12,118 bases of DNA from Planctomycetota bacterium (GCA_024639415.1 JAHEIK010000029.1:4765-16882), one strand, 5' to 3'. Shown: positions 1 to 6,597, counted from the stretch's first letter. Made by a program: numbers and translations. The notes: a model not told the origin generated them from the sequence alone.

Positions 1-2150
1 GCCCGGCCGACGGACACGCAGCCCTCGCCTTCGCGGAAGAGCGCCTGGTAGACCGCCTCGGTCACGTGCGGCGTGTACGGCGTCAGCAGGCGGATCACGC
101 CGTAGAGCACGTCGTACAGGCCCGCGCGCGCGGCCTCGCGGGCCGACGCGCCCTCCTCGGACTCGTCGTAGAGCCGGTTCTTGATCATCTCGAGGTAGTT
201 GTCGCAGAACTCGTTCCAGAAGAACTGCTCGATGACGCCCTTGGCGATGCCGAACTCGTAGCGGTCCAGATCGGTCGAGGCCTTGCGCACGGTGTCGGCC
301 AGCAGGGCGCGGATGGCGGTGTCCACGGGCAGCGGCTCGGCCAGCGCCTTGCTGCGGTCGAAGTCCTGCAGGTGGCTCTGGGCCAGCTTGCTGGCGTTCC
401 AGAGCTTCACGCACAGACGGCGACCCTGCTTGAAGTCGTCCTCGTTGTAGACGTAGTCGTTGCCCAGGGTGGCCGAGAGCGCCCAGTAGCGCGTGGCGTC
501 GGCGCCGTGCGTGTCCACCATCACGGTCGGATCGGTGGGGGCGTTGCCCTTGGACTTGCTGATCTTCTGCTTGCCGGGCGCCTGGACGTGGCCGGACATC
601 ATCACGTCGGACCACGGCACGTCGGCGAAGTGGATCCAGGACTTCACGATCGTGTAGAAGGCCCAGGTCCGGATGATGTCGTGCGCCTGCGGGCGCATGG
701 TCATCGGCATCGGGCAGCGGTCGGGCGTGGCGGGCTCACCCCACCACGCGTTGATCTCGGGCGTCTCGCTGGAGGTCGCCCAGGTATCCATCACGTCCTT
801 CTCTGGACGCCACGAGGTGCCGCCGCACTCGGGGCAGGGCTCCTGCACGTCAAACTTCTCGTGCTCGAGGATGGGCAGCCACTCCTCGGGCGCGGTGAAC
901 ACGTGCTCGCAGCCTTCGCAGAACCACAGCGGGAAGGGCACGCCGAAGAAGCGCTGGCGCGAGATGCACCAGTCCCAGTCCAGGCCCTCGACCCAGTTCC
1001 GGTAGCGCTTGCCCATGTGGTCGGGGTGCCAGCGAATCCGCTCCCCGAGCTCGATGAGCTTGTCCTTCTTGTCCAGCACGCGGATGAACCACTGGCGCGT
1101 CGGCAGGAACTCGATCTCGCGGCCCGTGCGTGCGAACACGTTGACCACGTTGGCGATCTCCTCCTGCTTCAGCAGGTGGCCCGACTCCTTCAGGCGCTCG
1201 AGGATCTTGCGGCGCGCCTGGTTCGCGAAGAGACCCTCCTCGGGGCCGGCGATGGCGGTCATGCGGCCGTCGCGCGCGATGCCCTGGCGCAGCTCGAGGC
1301 GGTGCTTCTGGTACCACTCCACGTCGGTCTTGTCTCCGAACGTGCAGCACATCACGATCCCGGTGCCCTTCTCGGGGTCCACCTTGTCGTCGGCGAGGAT
1401 CTCGACCACCGTGTCCTGCAGCGGCACCCGGGCCTTCTTGCCGAGCAGCTCAGCGGCCTGCGGATGGTCGGGGTGGATGAAGATGGCCACGCAGGCGCAG
1501 AGCAGCTCCGGCCGCGTCGTGGCGATCACGATGTGCCCGCCGTCCTCGAGATCGAAGCGCAGGTCGTTCATCGCCGTGCGCTTGTCCTTCGACTCGAGCT
1601 CGGCCTGGGCCACGGCGGTCTGCGTCTCGGTGTCCCAGAGCGTGGGGCTCGAGTGGAGGTAGACCTCGCCCTTCTTGTAGGCGTCGAGGAAGCCGCGCTG
1701 CGAGATGCGGATGCAGCGCTCGTCGATCGTGCTGTAGAGCAGCGACCAGTCGGCGGAGAGGCCGAGGCTGCGCCACAGCGTCTCGAACTCGGCCTTGTAC
1801 TTGGCGCTCGTCTCGCGGCAGAGCTTCACGAACTCCTCGCGCGGCATGTCGAGACCGAGCACCTTGTGCTCACGCTCCGTGAGGCGCTCCGTCGGCAGGC
1901 CGTTGTCGTCGAAGCCGAACGGATAGAACACGTTCTTGCCGAGCATGCGCTGGTAGCGCGCGATGCACTCCGCCTGCGTGTACGAGAAGACGTGCCCGAT
2001 GTGCATGGCGCCCGAGACCGTGGGCGGGGGCGTGTCGATCGAGTAGACCTCGGCATCCGAGTCGCGGTCGAAGCGGTGGACGCCCTCGGCTTCCCACAAC
2101 TCTTGTGCGGTGGAATCGAGGAATTGGGGGTTGTACTTGCCTTCGAGCAT
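1..2150 (-). CDS. valS: Valyl-tRNA synthetase, archaeal-type (type 2), C-terminus cut by window edge
   Basis: Class Ia aminoacyl-tRNA synthetase that charges tRNA-Val with valine in the cytoplasm and hydrolyses mischarged Thr-tRNA. About 716 residues are present; the C-terminal part of the anticodon-binding region lies beyond base 1. Visible signatures: PPPTVSGAMHIGH with the HIGH box at residues 50-53; DDNGLPTE a little later; the editing-domain peptide ATTRPELL; GTGIVMCCTFGDKTD; a zinc ribbon with Cys411, Cys414, Cys439 and Cys442; DVMDTWATSS; KISKS at residues 529-533. DDNGLPTE, CCTFGD and DTWATSS are hallmarks of the archaeal/Rickettsia-like form, not of the usual bacterial form (GTDHAGIATQ). 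The ATG at 2150 is preceded by GGAG 9 nt upstream and begins in the expected place, about 40 residues before HIGH. Same strand as the upstream membrane protein, 123 bp away. Function is certain; the type assignment comes from motif recognition. Confidence 0.97.
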   Translation of the reverse strand, partial: MLEGKYNPQFLDSTAQELWEAEGVHRFDRDSDAEVYSIDTPPPTVSGAMHIGHVFSYTQAECIARYQRMLGKNVFYPFGFDDNGLPTERLTEREHKVLGLDMPREEFVKLCRETSAKYKAEFETLWRSLGLSADWSLLYSTIDERCIRISQRGFLDAYKKGEVYLHSSPTLWDTETQTAVAQAELESKDKRTAMNDLRFDLEDGGHIVIATTRPELLCACVAIFIHPDHPQAAELLGKKARVPLQDTVVEILADDKVDPEKGTGIVMCCTFGDKTDVEWYQKHRLELRQGIARDGRMTAIAGPEEGLFANQARRKILERLKESGHLLKQEEIANVVNVFARTGREIEFLPTRQWFIRVLDKKDKLIELGERIRWHPDHMGKRYRNWVEGLDWDWCISRQRFFGVPFPLWFCEGCEHVFTAPEEWLPILEHEKFDVQEPCPECGGTSWRPEKDVMDTWATSSETPEINAWWGEPATPDRCPMPMTMRPQAHDIIRTWAFYTIVKSWIHFADVPWSDVMMSGHVQAPGKQKISKSKGNAPTDPTVMVDTHGADATRYWALSATLGNDYVYNEDDFKQGRRLCVKLWNASKLAQSHLQDFDRSKALAEPLPVDTAIRALLADTVRKASTDLDRYEFGIAKGVIEQFFWNEFCDNYLEMIKNRLYDESEEGASAREAARAGLYDVLYGVIRLLTPYTPHVTEAVYQALFREGEGCVSVGR

Positions 2151-2159
2151 GGCGCCGGT

Positions 2160-2163
2160 CTCC
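2160..2163 (-). promoter_or_regulatory. Shine-Dalgarno site of valS
   Basis: GGAG on the minus strand, 9 nt upstream of the ATG at 2150. It supports that start. valS is one of the few genes here with both an SD site and room for a leader: a TATGCT -10-like hexamer lies at 2176-2171, which would give a leader of roughly 14 nt. Confidence 0.5.
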
Positions 2164-2185
2164 GTCGCGGAGCATACGGGCGCAG

Positions 2186-2221
2186 CCCGTTCCCGTCTCC
2201 GTTCCCGTTCCCGTTCCCGGC
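2186..2221. repeat. Degenerate CCCGTT hexamer tandem repeat upstream of valS
   Basis: Consecutive hexamers read CCCGTT, CCCGTC, TCCGTT, CCCGTT, CCCGTT, CCCGGC (GGGAAC on the complementary strand). It lies in the 123-bp gap between the membrane-protein gene and valS, just upstream of the TATGCT hexamer at 2176-2171, so it would occupy the -35 region of a valS promoter. A short GGGAAC pair also occurs inside the BatA-like gene near 10510-10521. Confidence 0.7.
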
Positions 2222-2258
2222 GTCCCCGTCGCCCGTCGCCGACTCGGTGGGGGACGGC

Positions 2259-2270
2259 GCTCCGCGGAGC
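2259..2270 (-). terminator. Perfect 12-bp palindrome just after the membrane-protein stop
   Basis: GCTCCGCGGAGC lies 3 bp beyond the stop codon (2276-2274) of the minus-strand membrane-protein gene. Position and self-complementarity suggest a terminator-like hairpin, but the loop is minimal and there is no T-tract, so this is weak. Confidence 0.25.
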
Positions 2271-2273
2271 CGA

Positions 2274-2888
2274 CTACTGCTCCGCGTCGCCCTCGTCGGG
2301 CTTCTCCAGATCAGCCAGCTTGCCCCGCGCGAGCAGGCGGGCCCGGATGGCGTCGATCTTCAGGCCTTCCTCCAAGCGGTGGCGGTAGGTCTCGACCGTG
2401 TCGTTCTCGTCGCGCTTGAGGCCCAGCATCTCGCCGATCTGCTTCATGAGGTTCGGGTCCTCCTCGAGCTTGTAGCCCTGGCGCACCATGTAGTAGCCGA
2501 GGATGTCGAGGAAGATGCGGCGCGCGAAGTACGAGCAGATCCAGTGCATCAGCGCGGCGATGGCGAGCATCGAGACGATGCCGATCGCGAGGTACGTGCT
2601 GATGTCGGCCAGCGCCTGCTGGGGATCGTTGCCGCCCGTCTCCTTCTGGGCCTGACGGATGACGACGTAGATGTGCAGGCCGACGCCGATCAGGATGAAC
2701 ATGAAGCCGACGATGCGCTCGAGCCGCTGCACGAAGAAGTTGCGGAAGCGCTTGACCTTGTCGGTAGGCAGTCCGAGCAGCTCCCGCATCTGGCCCTTCT
2801 CGCGCCTGCGGGCGACCGACTTCGCGAGGAAGAAGGCCCCGATCAGGATGGCGAGCCAGGCGATGATCTGCCGCTCGTAGTAGTCCAT
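2274..2888 (-). CDS. Unrecognised three-TM membrane protein, 204 aa
   Basis: I do not recognise the family. The protein starts MDYYERQ and has three likely membrane segments at about residues 8-26, 59-78 and 98-118. A basic cytoplasm-like stretch (RRREKGQMRELLGLP) separates the first two, and a polar loop rich in Q, D and N separates the second and third. The C-terminal 80 residues are soluble, charged and probably helical, ending in an acidic tail (LEKPDEGDAEQ). There are no catalytic motifs or cysteine clusters; the only cysteine is Cys118. The real reading frame is indicated by the clean hydrophobic/charged alternation and GC-rich third positions. The start at 2888 has no clear SD but is preceded by a TTGCTC-N17-TAGCGT promoter-like pair ending 8 nt before the ATG. 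It lies between the M48 peptidase gene and valS, on the same strand. Confidence 0.85.
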   Translation of the reverse strand: MDYYERQIIAWLAILIGAFFLAKSVARRREKGQMRELLGLPTDKVKRFRNFFVQRLERIVGFMFILIGVGLHIYVVIRQAQKETGGNDPQQALADISTYLAIGIVSMLAIAALMHWICSYFARRIFLDILGYYMVRQGYKLEEDPNLMKQIGEMLGLKRDENDTVETYRHRLEEGLKIDAIRARLLARGKLADLEKPDEGDAEQ

Positions 2889-2896
2889 GGCGGCTC

Positions 2897-2925
2897 ACGC
2901 TAGACGGGGCCCGTCACGGGAGCAA
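2897..2925 (-). promoter_or_regulatory. Candidate promoter of the 204-aa membrane protein gene
   Basis: On the minus strand, TTGCTC (2925-2920) and TAGCGT (2902-2897) are 17 bp apart. The -10-like TAGCGT ends 8 nt before the ATG at 2888, which would place transcription initiation at or within a base or two of the start codon. The -35 match is only partial (TTG). Confidence 0.35.
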
Positions 2926-2939
2926 GACGGGGACTTGGG

Positions 2940-2957
2940 CCCGCCCCGCAGGACGGG
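2940..2957 (-). terminator. GC hairpin downstream of the M48 peptidase gene
   Basis: CCCG-C-CC / CGCA / GG-A-CGGG forms a stem of 6 pairs with one mismatch and a 4-nt loop. It sits 47 bp past the M48 stop and before the promoter-like element of the next gene. No T-tract follows on the minus strand, so termination is only a possibility. Confidence 0.25.
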
Positions 2958-3003
2958 GGCCGAGGGCCGTCGCGGGCCCGGCGGCGCGCACCGCTCCGTA
3001 GCG

Positions 3004-4275
3004 TCAGAAGCCGTGCAGCGCGCTGCGGAACGCCGTCTCCAGCTCCTCGTTGACCCGGGCCGCGGCCTGGGCCAGTTCTTCGTCGATCGCCACGCGCGTC
3101 TGGGGCGTGAGCTCGACGACGGGCCGGCAGTGCCTCGATTCGGTGAGCATGCGCAGCCTGAGCTTCTCCGGGGGATGGGTCGAGTCGAGCACCGGCTCTT
3201 CCTGCTCTGCGAGCAGCAGTAGCCGTTCCCGCTCGCGCGGTGGTAGCGACCTGGCCATGTGCGCCATCTCGTCGAGGACCGTGCGGTGCGTCTTGCGGTG
3301 GACCACGCGGTGGGCCGCGAACGCGAGGGAGTCCGCCATGAGCACCTTCTGCTCGAGGCCGCACGCGGCCTCCGTCCCGGCCACCGACGCGGCCAGTCGG
3401 TCGGCGTGGTACTCAGCGCGCTGCGACTCGGACCACGCCAGGTGGACCATGGCCTGCAGCAGCCCCCGCGGGACCAGGGATACGACCCACATCGTCCAGG
3501 TGGAGACGGCGTCCGAGAAGGTCCACCCCGCCTCCGCGGTATGCGTGGGTGTGAGGACCTCGCACCAACCTGCGACCGTAGCCATGGCGGTTCCTGTCAG
3601 GCGCCCTTGGCGCTCGTCACCGTTGGCCAGGTGACCGAGCTCGTGGCCGAGGAGGGCCACCCACTCCTGCTCATCCAGGCTCGCGAGCAGCGGCAGCCCC
3701 AAGGCCAGGCAGCGCCGACGGCCGTAACCGACGCGCGCCACGTAGGCATTGAAGTCGTTCGTCGCGAGGAGCACGTCCGGTATCGGCGCGCCGAGGCGGC
3801 CGGCCACGTCATGGACGAGGGCCTGCAGCTGGGGCTGCGCGCCCTGGGTCAGCACCTCGCGCCGCTGCGGGCGATACGAGCGCGGCCGCAGCACCCACGC
3901 AAGCAGCAGGAAGACGATGCCGAAGAAGAGCGCGACGGTGTTGAACCACGTCAGCGCCACGAGCAGCACCGCGCTGGCGAGGAGCGCCGGCGTCGTCAGC
4001 AGCACCAGGGCTGAGAAGCAGGTCAAGAGCACGCGCGAGACCGTCACCCGACTTCGATCCGTACCCGTGGCCTTGACCCGCTCGAAGACCTGCCGTCCCC
4101 GGCGGCGTCCCAGCTCCCGGTAGGCCCGCTCGAGAGGCCCCGGCGGTTCCCCTGCGGCGGCGGGCCGCACGTTCCAGCCGCAGTCGCACCACGGCACGTA
4201 GCCCGCGTCATGCGGAACACGCGCACCGCACTGCGGGCAGGTGACGCGCGGCTCCCCTGTGGCGGCGACGGACAT
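3004..4275 (-). CDS. M48 family zinc metallopeptidase with N-terminal zinc ribbon
   Basis: Membrane-associated zinc endopeptidase of the HtpX/Ste24-like M48 family, 423 aa. A zinc ribbon with Cys13, Cys16, Cys30 and Cys32 (CPQC...WCDCGWN) opens the protein. Two adjacent hydrophobic segments follow at about residues 80-108 and 111-129, then the peptidase domain with HELGH at residues 211-215 (His211, His215, catalytic Glu212) and the third zinc ligand Glu288 in AEYHAD. The pairing of HExxH with ExxAD is diagnostic of M48. A comparable ribbon-plus-M48 layout is, from memory, known in actinobacteria. Substrate is unknown; membrane protein quality control is the usual role. The frame stays open far upstream, but the ATG at 4275 sits 12 residues before the first zinc-ribbon cysteine and just after a TACCTT element, so I prefer it to the upstream ATG at 4530. 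Transcribed divergently from the desaturase. Confidence 0.93.
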   Translation of the reverse strand: MSVAATGEPRVTCPQCGARVPHDAGYVPWCDCGWNVRPAAAGEPPGPLERAYRELGRRRGRQVFERVKATGTDRSRVTVSRVLLTCFSALVLLTTPALLASAVLLVALTWFNTVALFFGIVFLLLAWVLRPRSYRPQRREVLTQGAQPQLQALVHDVAGRLGAPIPDVLLATNDFNAYVARVGYGRRRCLALGLPLLASLDEQEWVALLGHELGHLANGDERQGRLTGTAMATVAGWCEVLTPTHTAEAGWTFSDAVSTWTMWVVSLVPRGLLQAMVHLAWSESQRAEYHADRLAASVAGTEAACGLEQKVLMADSLAFAAHRVVHRKTHRTVLDEMAHMARSLPPRERERLLLLAEQEEPVLDSTHPPEKLRLRMLTESRHCRPVVELTPQTRVAIDEELAQAAARVNEELETAFRSALHGF

Positions 4276-4281
4276 GCCCGC

Positions 4282-4287
4282 AAGGTA
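4282..4287 (-). promoter_or_regulatory. TACCTT -10-like element of the M48 gene
   Basis: GGTACCTT on the minus strand, with TACCTT ending 6 nt before the ATG at 4275. This matches the spacing seen at guaB and at the gene starting at 5740, and would give a leaderless transcript. No -35 hexamer is recognisable upstream. Confidence 0.3.
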
Positions 4288-4541
4288 CCGCGCGAGCCCC
4301 ACCCGGGCACGCGCCGCACTGTCCGGACTCTGCGCACCGTGCACAGCGCCCTGAGGTCGGGGCAGGCGACGGAAAATCCCGCGCAGCCGCCGGAGGAATC
4401 CCCACCGGCCGCTCGGCAGCCGCTCCGCGGGGCCCGCGGGAGCCGCGGCGCAGCCCGCCTCCGGCGGCCCTGACTCGCCCGAATCCGGGTGGCCCGCCGC
4501 TTGCGGACCGGCAAGTTCCGCCAAGAGCATGTCCGAGCCGG

Positions 4542-4547
4542 TACCAT
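4542..4547 (+). promoter_or_regulatory. TACCAT -10-like element upstream of the desaturase
   Basis: GGTACCATTC resembles the GG(AG)TAYC elements in front of other genes here. Initiation about 7 nt downstream would leave a leader of roughly 80 nt. No -35 hexamer is recognisable at 16-18 bp. Confidence 0.25.
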
Positions 4548-4633
4548 TCTCCCGCCACGTTGCGCATTCGCGTGGCTGCAGGTCCTGCCGCAGGCCCCTG
4601 CGAGATACCGACCGGAGACGGGACGACACATCC

Positions 4634-5659
4634 ATGGGCACCCAAGCAACAGGCACCGAGGCTCCTGAGGGGCAGGCCGTTCCCTCCGACCGCGAGGTGA
4701 TGGCCGCGACCCGGCCCTTCATGGAGGAGTCCCGGCCGCTCAGTTGGTGGCACCTGATCTCGACCCTGGCGGTCCTGGCGGCCTTCGCCACGGGAGCGGT
4801 GATCGCGCCCTGGTGGCCACTGCAGCTCGTGGCGGGCATCGCGACCGGGCTGACGATGGTGCGCACGTTCATCCTTGTGCACGACCTGCACCACAATGCC
4901 ATCTTCCGTGGCTCGCCCGTGGCGAAGGCCATCCTGGAGTTCTACGGCCTCCTCGTGCTGACGCCCTCGCGCATCTGGCGCGATACGCACAACTACCACC
5001 ACGCGCATACCGCACAGACCGAGGGCCCGCAGCGCGGCACGTTCACGCTCTTCACGACGCAGCAGTGGCGCGACGCGAGCCGCAAGCAGCGCCTCGCGTA
5101 CCGCATCGAGCGCCATCCCCTGACGCTGAGCCTGGGCTACCTGACGGTGTTCCTCGTCAGCTTCGGTTTCGCGCCGTTCTTCAAGAACCCGCGCCGTCAC
5201 CTCGATAGCGGGCTCTCCCTGCTCGTCCACGGTTCGGTCGGCGTGGCGGCGTACGTCCTGGGCGGCCCCGGCGTGTTCGTCTTCGCATTCCTGCTGCCGT
5301 TCGTGCTCTCGGGCGCAGCCGGCGCGTACCTCTTCTACGCGCAGCACAACTACGAGGGCATCACGATTCCCGAAGCCTCGGAGTGGAGTCACGTGCGCGG
5401 TGCGCTCGAGGCCTCGAGCTTCCTGAAGCTCGGCCGCGTCATGCGCTGGTTCACCGGCGACATCGGCTACCACCACGTGCACCACCTCAACCCGCGCATC
5501 CCCTTCTACCGCCTCAAGGAGGCGATGGACGAGATCCCCGCGCTGCAGCACCCGGTCGTCGTCAAGGCTCGCCCCTCGACGCTCTTCTCGATGTTCCGCC
5601 TGAAGCTCTGGGACCCGGAGGCGGGGCGTATGGTCGGCTACAAGAGCGCCCGCGCGTAG
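4634..5659 (+). CDS. Membrane fatty acid desaturase, delta-12/omega-type, three histidine boxes
   Basis: Integral-membrane di-iron desaturase of the FA_desaturase family, 341 aa, which introduces a cis double bond into acyl chains to adjust membrane fluidity. All three histidine boxes are intact: HDLHH at 83-87, HNYHH at 119-123, and HHVHH at 280-284. Hydrophobic segments lie at about 41-58, 62-81, 163-182, 195-211 and 213-235. The arrangement HDLHHNAIF ... DTHNYHHAHT ... DIGYHHVHHLNPRIPFYRLKEA is closest to acyl-lipid delta-12 (omega-6) desaturases. The exact position of the double bond cannot be read from sequence. The ATG at 4634 is preferred over 4529 because the intervening residues are Arg/Cys-rich and unlike desaturase N-termini; a weak GGGAC lies 9 nt upstream. 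A TACCAT element at 4542-4547 would give an ~80-nt leader. No ferredoxin or reductase gene is adjacent. Confidence 0.94.
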   Translation: MGTQATGTEAPEGQAVPSDREVMAATRPFMEESRPLSWWHLISTLAVLAAFATGAVIAPWWPLQLVAGIATGLTMVRTFILVHDLHHNAIFRGSPVAKAILEFYGLLVLTPSRIWRDTHNYHHAHTAQTEGPQRGTFTLFTTQQWRDASRKQRLAYRIERHPLTLSLGYLTVFLVSFGFAPFFKNPRRHLDSGLSLLVHGSVGVAAYVLGGPGVFVFAFLLPFVLSGAAGAYLFYAQHNYEGITIPEASEWSHVRGALEASSFLKLGRVMRWFTGDIGYHHVHHLNPRIPFYRLKEAMDEIPALQHPVVVKARPSTLFSMFRLKLWDPEAGRMVGYKSARA

Positions 5660-5725
5660 CAGTCGAGGCTCCGCGCGGCCCACCAACGCCACGCCAGGTT
5701 CCGCGTCCCTGCCTGCCCGCCGGAG

Positions 5726-5731
5726 TACCCT
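5726..5731 (+). promoter_or_regulatory. TACCCT -10-like element of the four-gene cluster
   Basis: GGAGTACCCT with TACCCT ending 8 nt before the ATG at 5740. Either the GGAG at 5722-5725 acts as a distant SD (14 nt) or the element is a -10 box giving a nearly leaderless transcript. No good -35 is visible. Confidence 0.3.
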
Positions 5732-5739
5732 CTGTCCCG

Positions 5740-6597
5740 ATGGAGGCCGTGCGCATCGAGCTCCGCAGGCTGCTTCGCGGCTATGCCCGCGCGGTGGGCG
5801 GTGCGCGCGCTGCGCGCTGGCACGTCGGCATCCTCGTCGCCGCGATCGTGCTCGCCTTCGTGCACCGAGCGATCCGCGCCGTCCCGTTCTTCGAGCATCT
5901 CGCGGGGCGCTGGATCCCGGCCCTGCTGGCCGCGGTCGTCCTGTACTTCCTCGGCTACCTCCTGCGCCCCCTGGCCGGGCTCCTCGTCCGCCCGCCGGAG
6001 GACGCCTTCGCGCGCCACCTCGACGACCGGTTCGCGTGGCATGACTCGACGGAAACCGCGCTGACGTTGACGGACTTCGAGACGCAGCGTCCCGTGCCGG
6101 CATTCCTCGCAGCGCAGGCCACCGGCCGGCTGCGTGGCGTCGAGCCGCGGCAGCTGGCCCGGAGCAAGCGACCCGGGAGGTGGCTGCGGCGCGTGCTCGC
6201 CTTCCTCTTCGCGGCGGTGCTGCTCTTGCCCGGTGTCAGCGGCCTGTGGGGCGACACCGGCGGCACGGTTCGCAATCGGCCCGGGGGCGGCCCGCGGCCG
6301 ATGAAGGCGGACTTCTGGCTGCAGACGTTCGTGGAGAACCCCCTGGGGGTCGAGCCCCTGGGGGTCGAGCCCCAGGAGGGGCTCGACCAAGACGCGAAGC
6401 AGGGCAAAGACGCAAAGGAAGAGGAGAGGGAAGAGAAGAGGATCAACCGCAGAGGCGCAAAGGGCGCAGAGGAAGAGAAGAAGGAACGGAAGAAGAAGAC
6501 GGACCACAGAGGCACAGAGGACACAGGGGAAGACAAGCAGAGGGAAGGCAAGAAGAGGGAAGAAGAGAAGGCGGGGACGAGGGGGAGCGCGAAATGA
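5740..6597 (+). CDS. Three-TM membrane protein, DUF4175-like N-terminus, repeat-derived C-terminal tail
   Basis: 285 aa, first gene of the cluster. Two membrane segments lie at about residues 29-48 and 58-83 and a third at 148-166. Between them is a soluble stretch containing ARHLDDRFAWHDSTETALT, which resembles the post-TM region of DUF4175-type proteins; this similarity is from memory and tentative. Such proteins are typically several hundred residues longer, so this looks like a truncated version. From residue ~200 the sequence turns low-complexity: two PLGVE repeats, then about 70 residues of Lys/Glu/Arg/Gly with no hydrophobic core. The DNA under this tail is a tandem repeat, a hairpin and T-depleted purine-rich repeats, so it was probably acquired by repeat insertion or expansion. 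The stop TGA overlaps the next start (ATGA), which indicates translational coupling. Start chosen as the ATG immediately before the first TM-containing block. Specific function unknown. Confidence 0.8.
   Translation: MEAVRIELRRLLRGYARAVGGARAARWHVGILVAAIVLAFVHRAIRAVPFFEHLAGRWIPALLAAVVLYFLGYLLRPLAGLLVRPPEDAFARHLDDRFAWHDSTETALTLTDFETQRPVPAFLAAQATGRLRGVEPRQLARSKRPGRWLRRVLAFLFAAVLLLPGVSGLWGDTGGTVRNRPGGGPRPMKADFWLQTFVENPLGVEPLGVEPQEGLDQDAKQGKDAKEEEREEKRINRRGAKGAEEEKKERKKKTDHRGTEDTGEDKQREGKKREEEKAGTRGSAK
6340..6373 (+). repeat. 15-bp direct tandem repeat, two copies plus partial
   Basis: CCCCTGGGGGTCGAG occurs at 6340-6354 and again at 6355-6369, followed by a further CCCC. In frame it encodes PLGVE-PLGVE. 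It abuts and shares bases with the hairpin at 6363-6388. Confidence 0.9.
6363..6388 (+). repeat. Strong inverted repeat (11-bp stem, 4-nt loop) within a CDS
   Basis: GGTCGAGCCCC at 6363-6373, loop AGGA, then GGGGCTCGACC at 6378-6388: a perfect 11-bp stem. It lies inside the reading frame exactly at the boundary between the family-like part of the protein and the purine-rich tail. It could be a REP-like element or the end of an inserted repeat, or could affect mRNA structure within the operon. Confidence 0.85.
6386..6559 (+). repeat. Three imperfect ~57-bp repeats in a T-depleted purine-rich tract
   Basis: Units begin at about 6386 (ACCAAGACGCG), 6446 (ACCGCAGAGGCGCAAAGG) and 6503 (ACCACAGAGGCACAGAGG). 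Each carries two or three copies of a CGCAGAGG/CACAGAGG-like word and then a purine-only stretch. Units two and three agree at about 80% of positions over their first 38 bases and then drift. From 6389 to 6593 I count 31 pyrimidines in 205 bases and only one T (6443). Words such as ACCACAGAGGCACAGAGG resemble short intergenic repeats I recall from environmental bacterial genomes; here they are inside an open frame. Confidence 0.8.
6584..6587 (+). promoter_or_regulatory. Shine-Dalgarno site for the exported protein gene
   Basis: GGGGGAG at 6581-6587, with GGAG ending 6 nt before the ATG at 6594. This strong SD lies within the purine-rich tail of the preceding gene and fixes the start that overlaps its stop codon. 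Confidence 0.65.

Larger units (their letters stand above)
4276..4633. other. 358-bp divergent intergenic region
   Basis: Gene-free stretch between the M48 peptidase (minus) and the desaturase (plus). It carries a TACCTT element on the minus strand (4287-4282, 6 nt from the M48 ATG) and a TACCAT element on the plus strand (4542-4547). Both are preceded by GG and resemble TANNNT -10 boxes; neither has a convincing -35. The M48 and desaturase frames both stay open into it, so an N-terminal extension of either protein is formally possible, but the extra residues are low-complexity (Arg/Pro/Ala/Gly) and look non-coding. No RNA gene or riboswitch is recognisable. Confidence 0.5.

Noticed and set aside
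66..2903. 945-residue plus-strand open frame over valS and the membrane-protein gene
   Set aside because: It is the antisense shadow of two certain minus-strand genes. Its translation is Val/Leu/Arg/Ala/His-rich with no domain, a known artefact of high-GC DNA.
4276..4530. N-terminal extension of the M48 peptidase from the ATG at 4530
   Set aside because: The added ~85 residues are Pro/Ala/Gly/Arg low complexity, and the zinc ribbon starts naturally after the ATG at 4275, which also has a TACCTT element 6 nt upstream.
4208..6103. 631-residue minus-strand open frame across the intergenic region, the desaturase and the next gene
   Set aside because: Antisense to the desaturase with its three histidine boxes; Arg/Gly/Pro-rich composition and no motif.
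6386..6559. Possible CRISPR array from the spaced repeats
   Set aside because: Units are imperfect and contiguous at ~57 bp, with no unique spacers, low sequence complexity, an open reading frame throughout and no cas genes.
6340..6597. Frameshifted or pseudogene status of the first cluster gene
   Set aside because: The frame remains open from 5740 to a stop that overlaps the next start, so it is more likely an intact gene with an altered tail, although the original C-terminal domain may have been lost.
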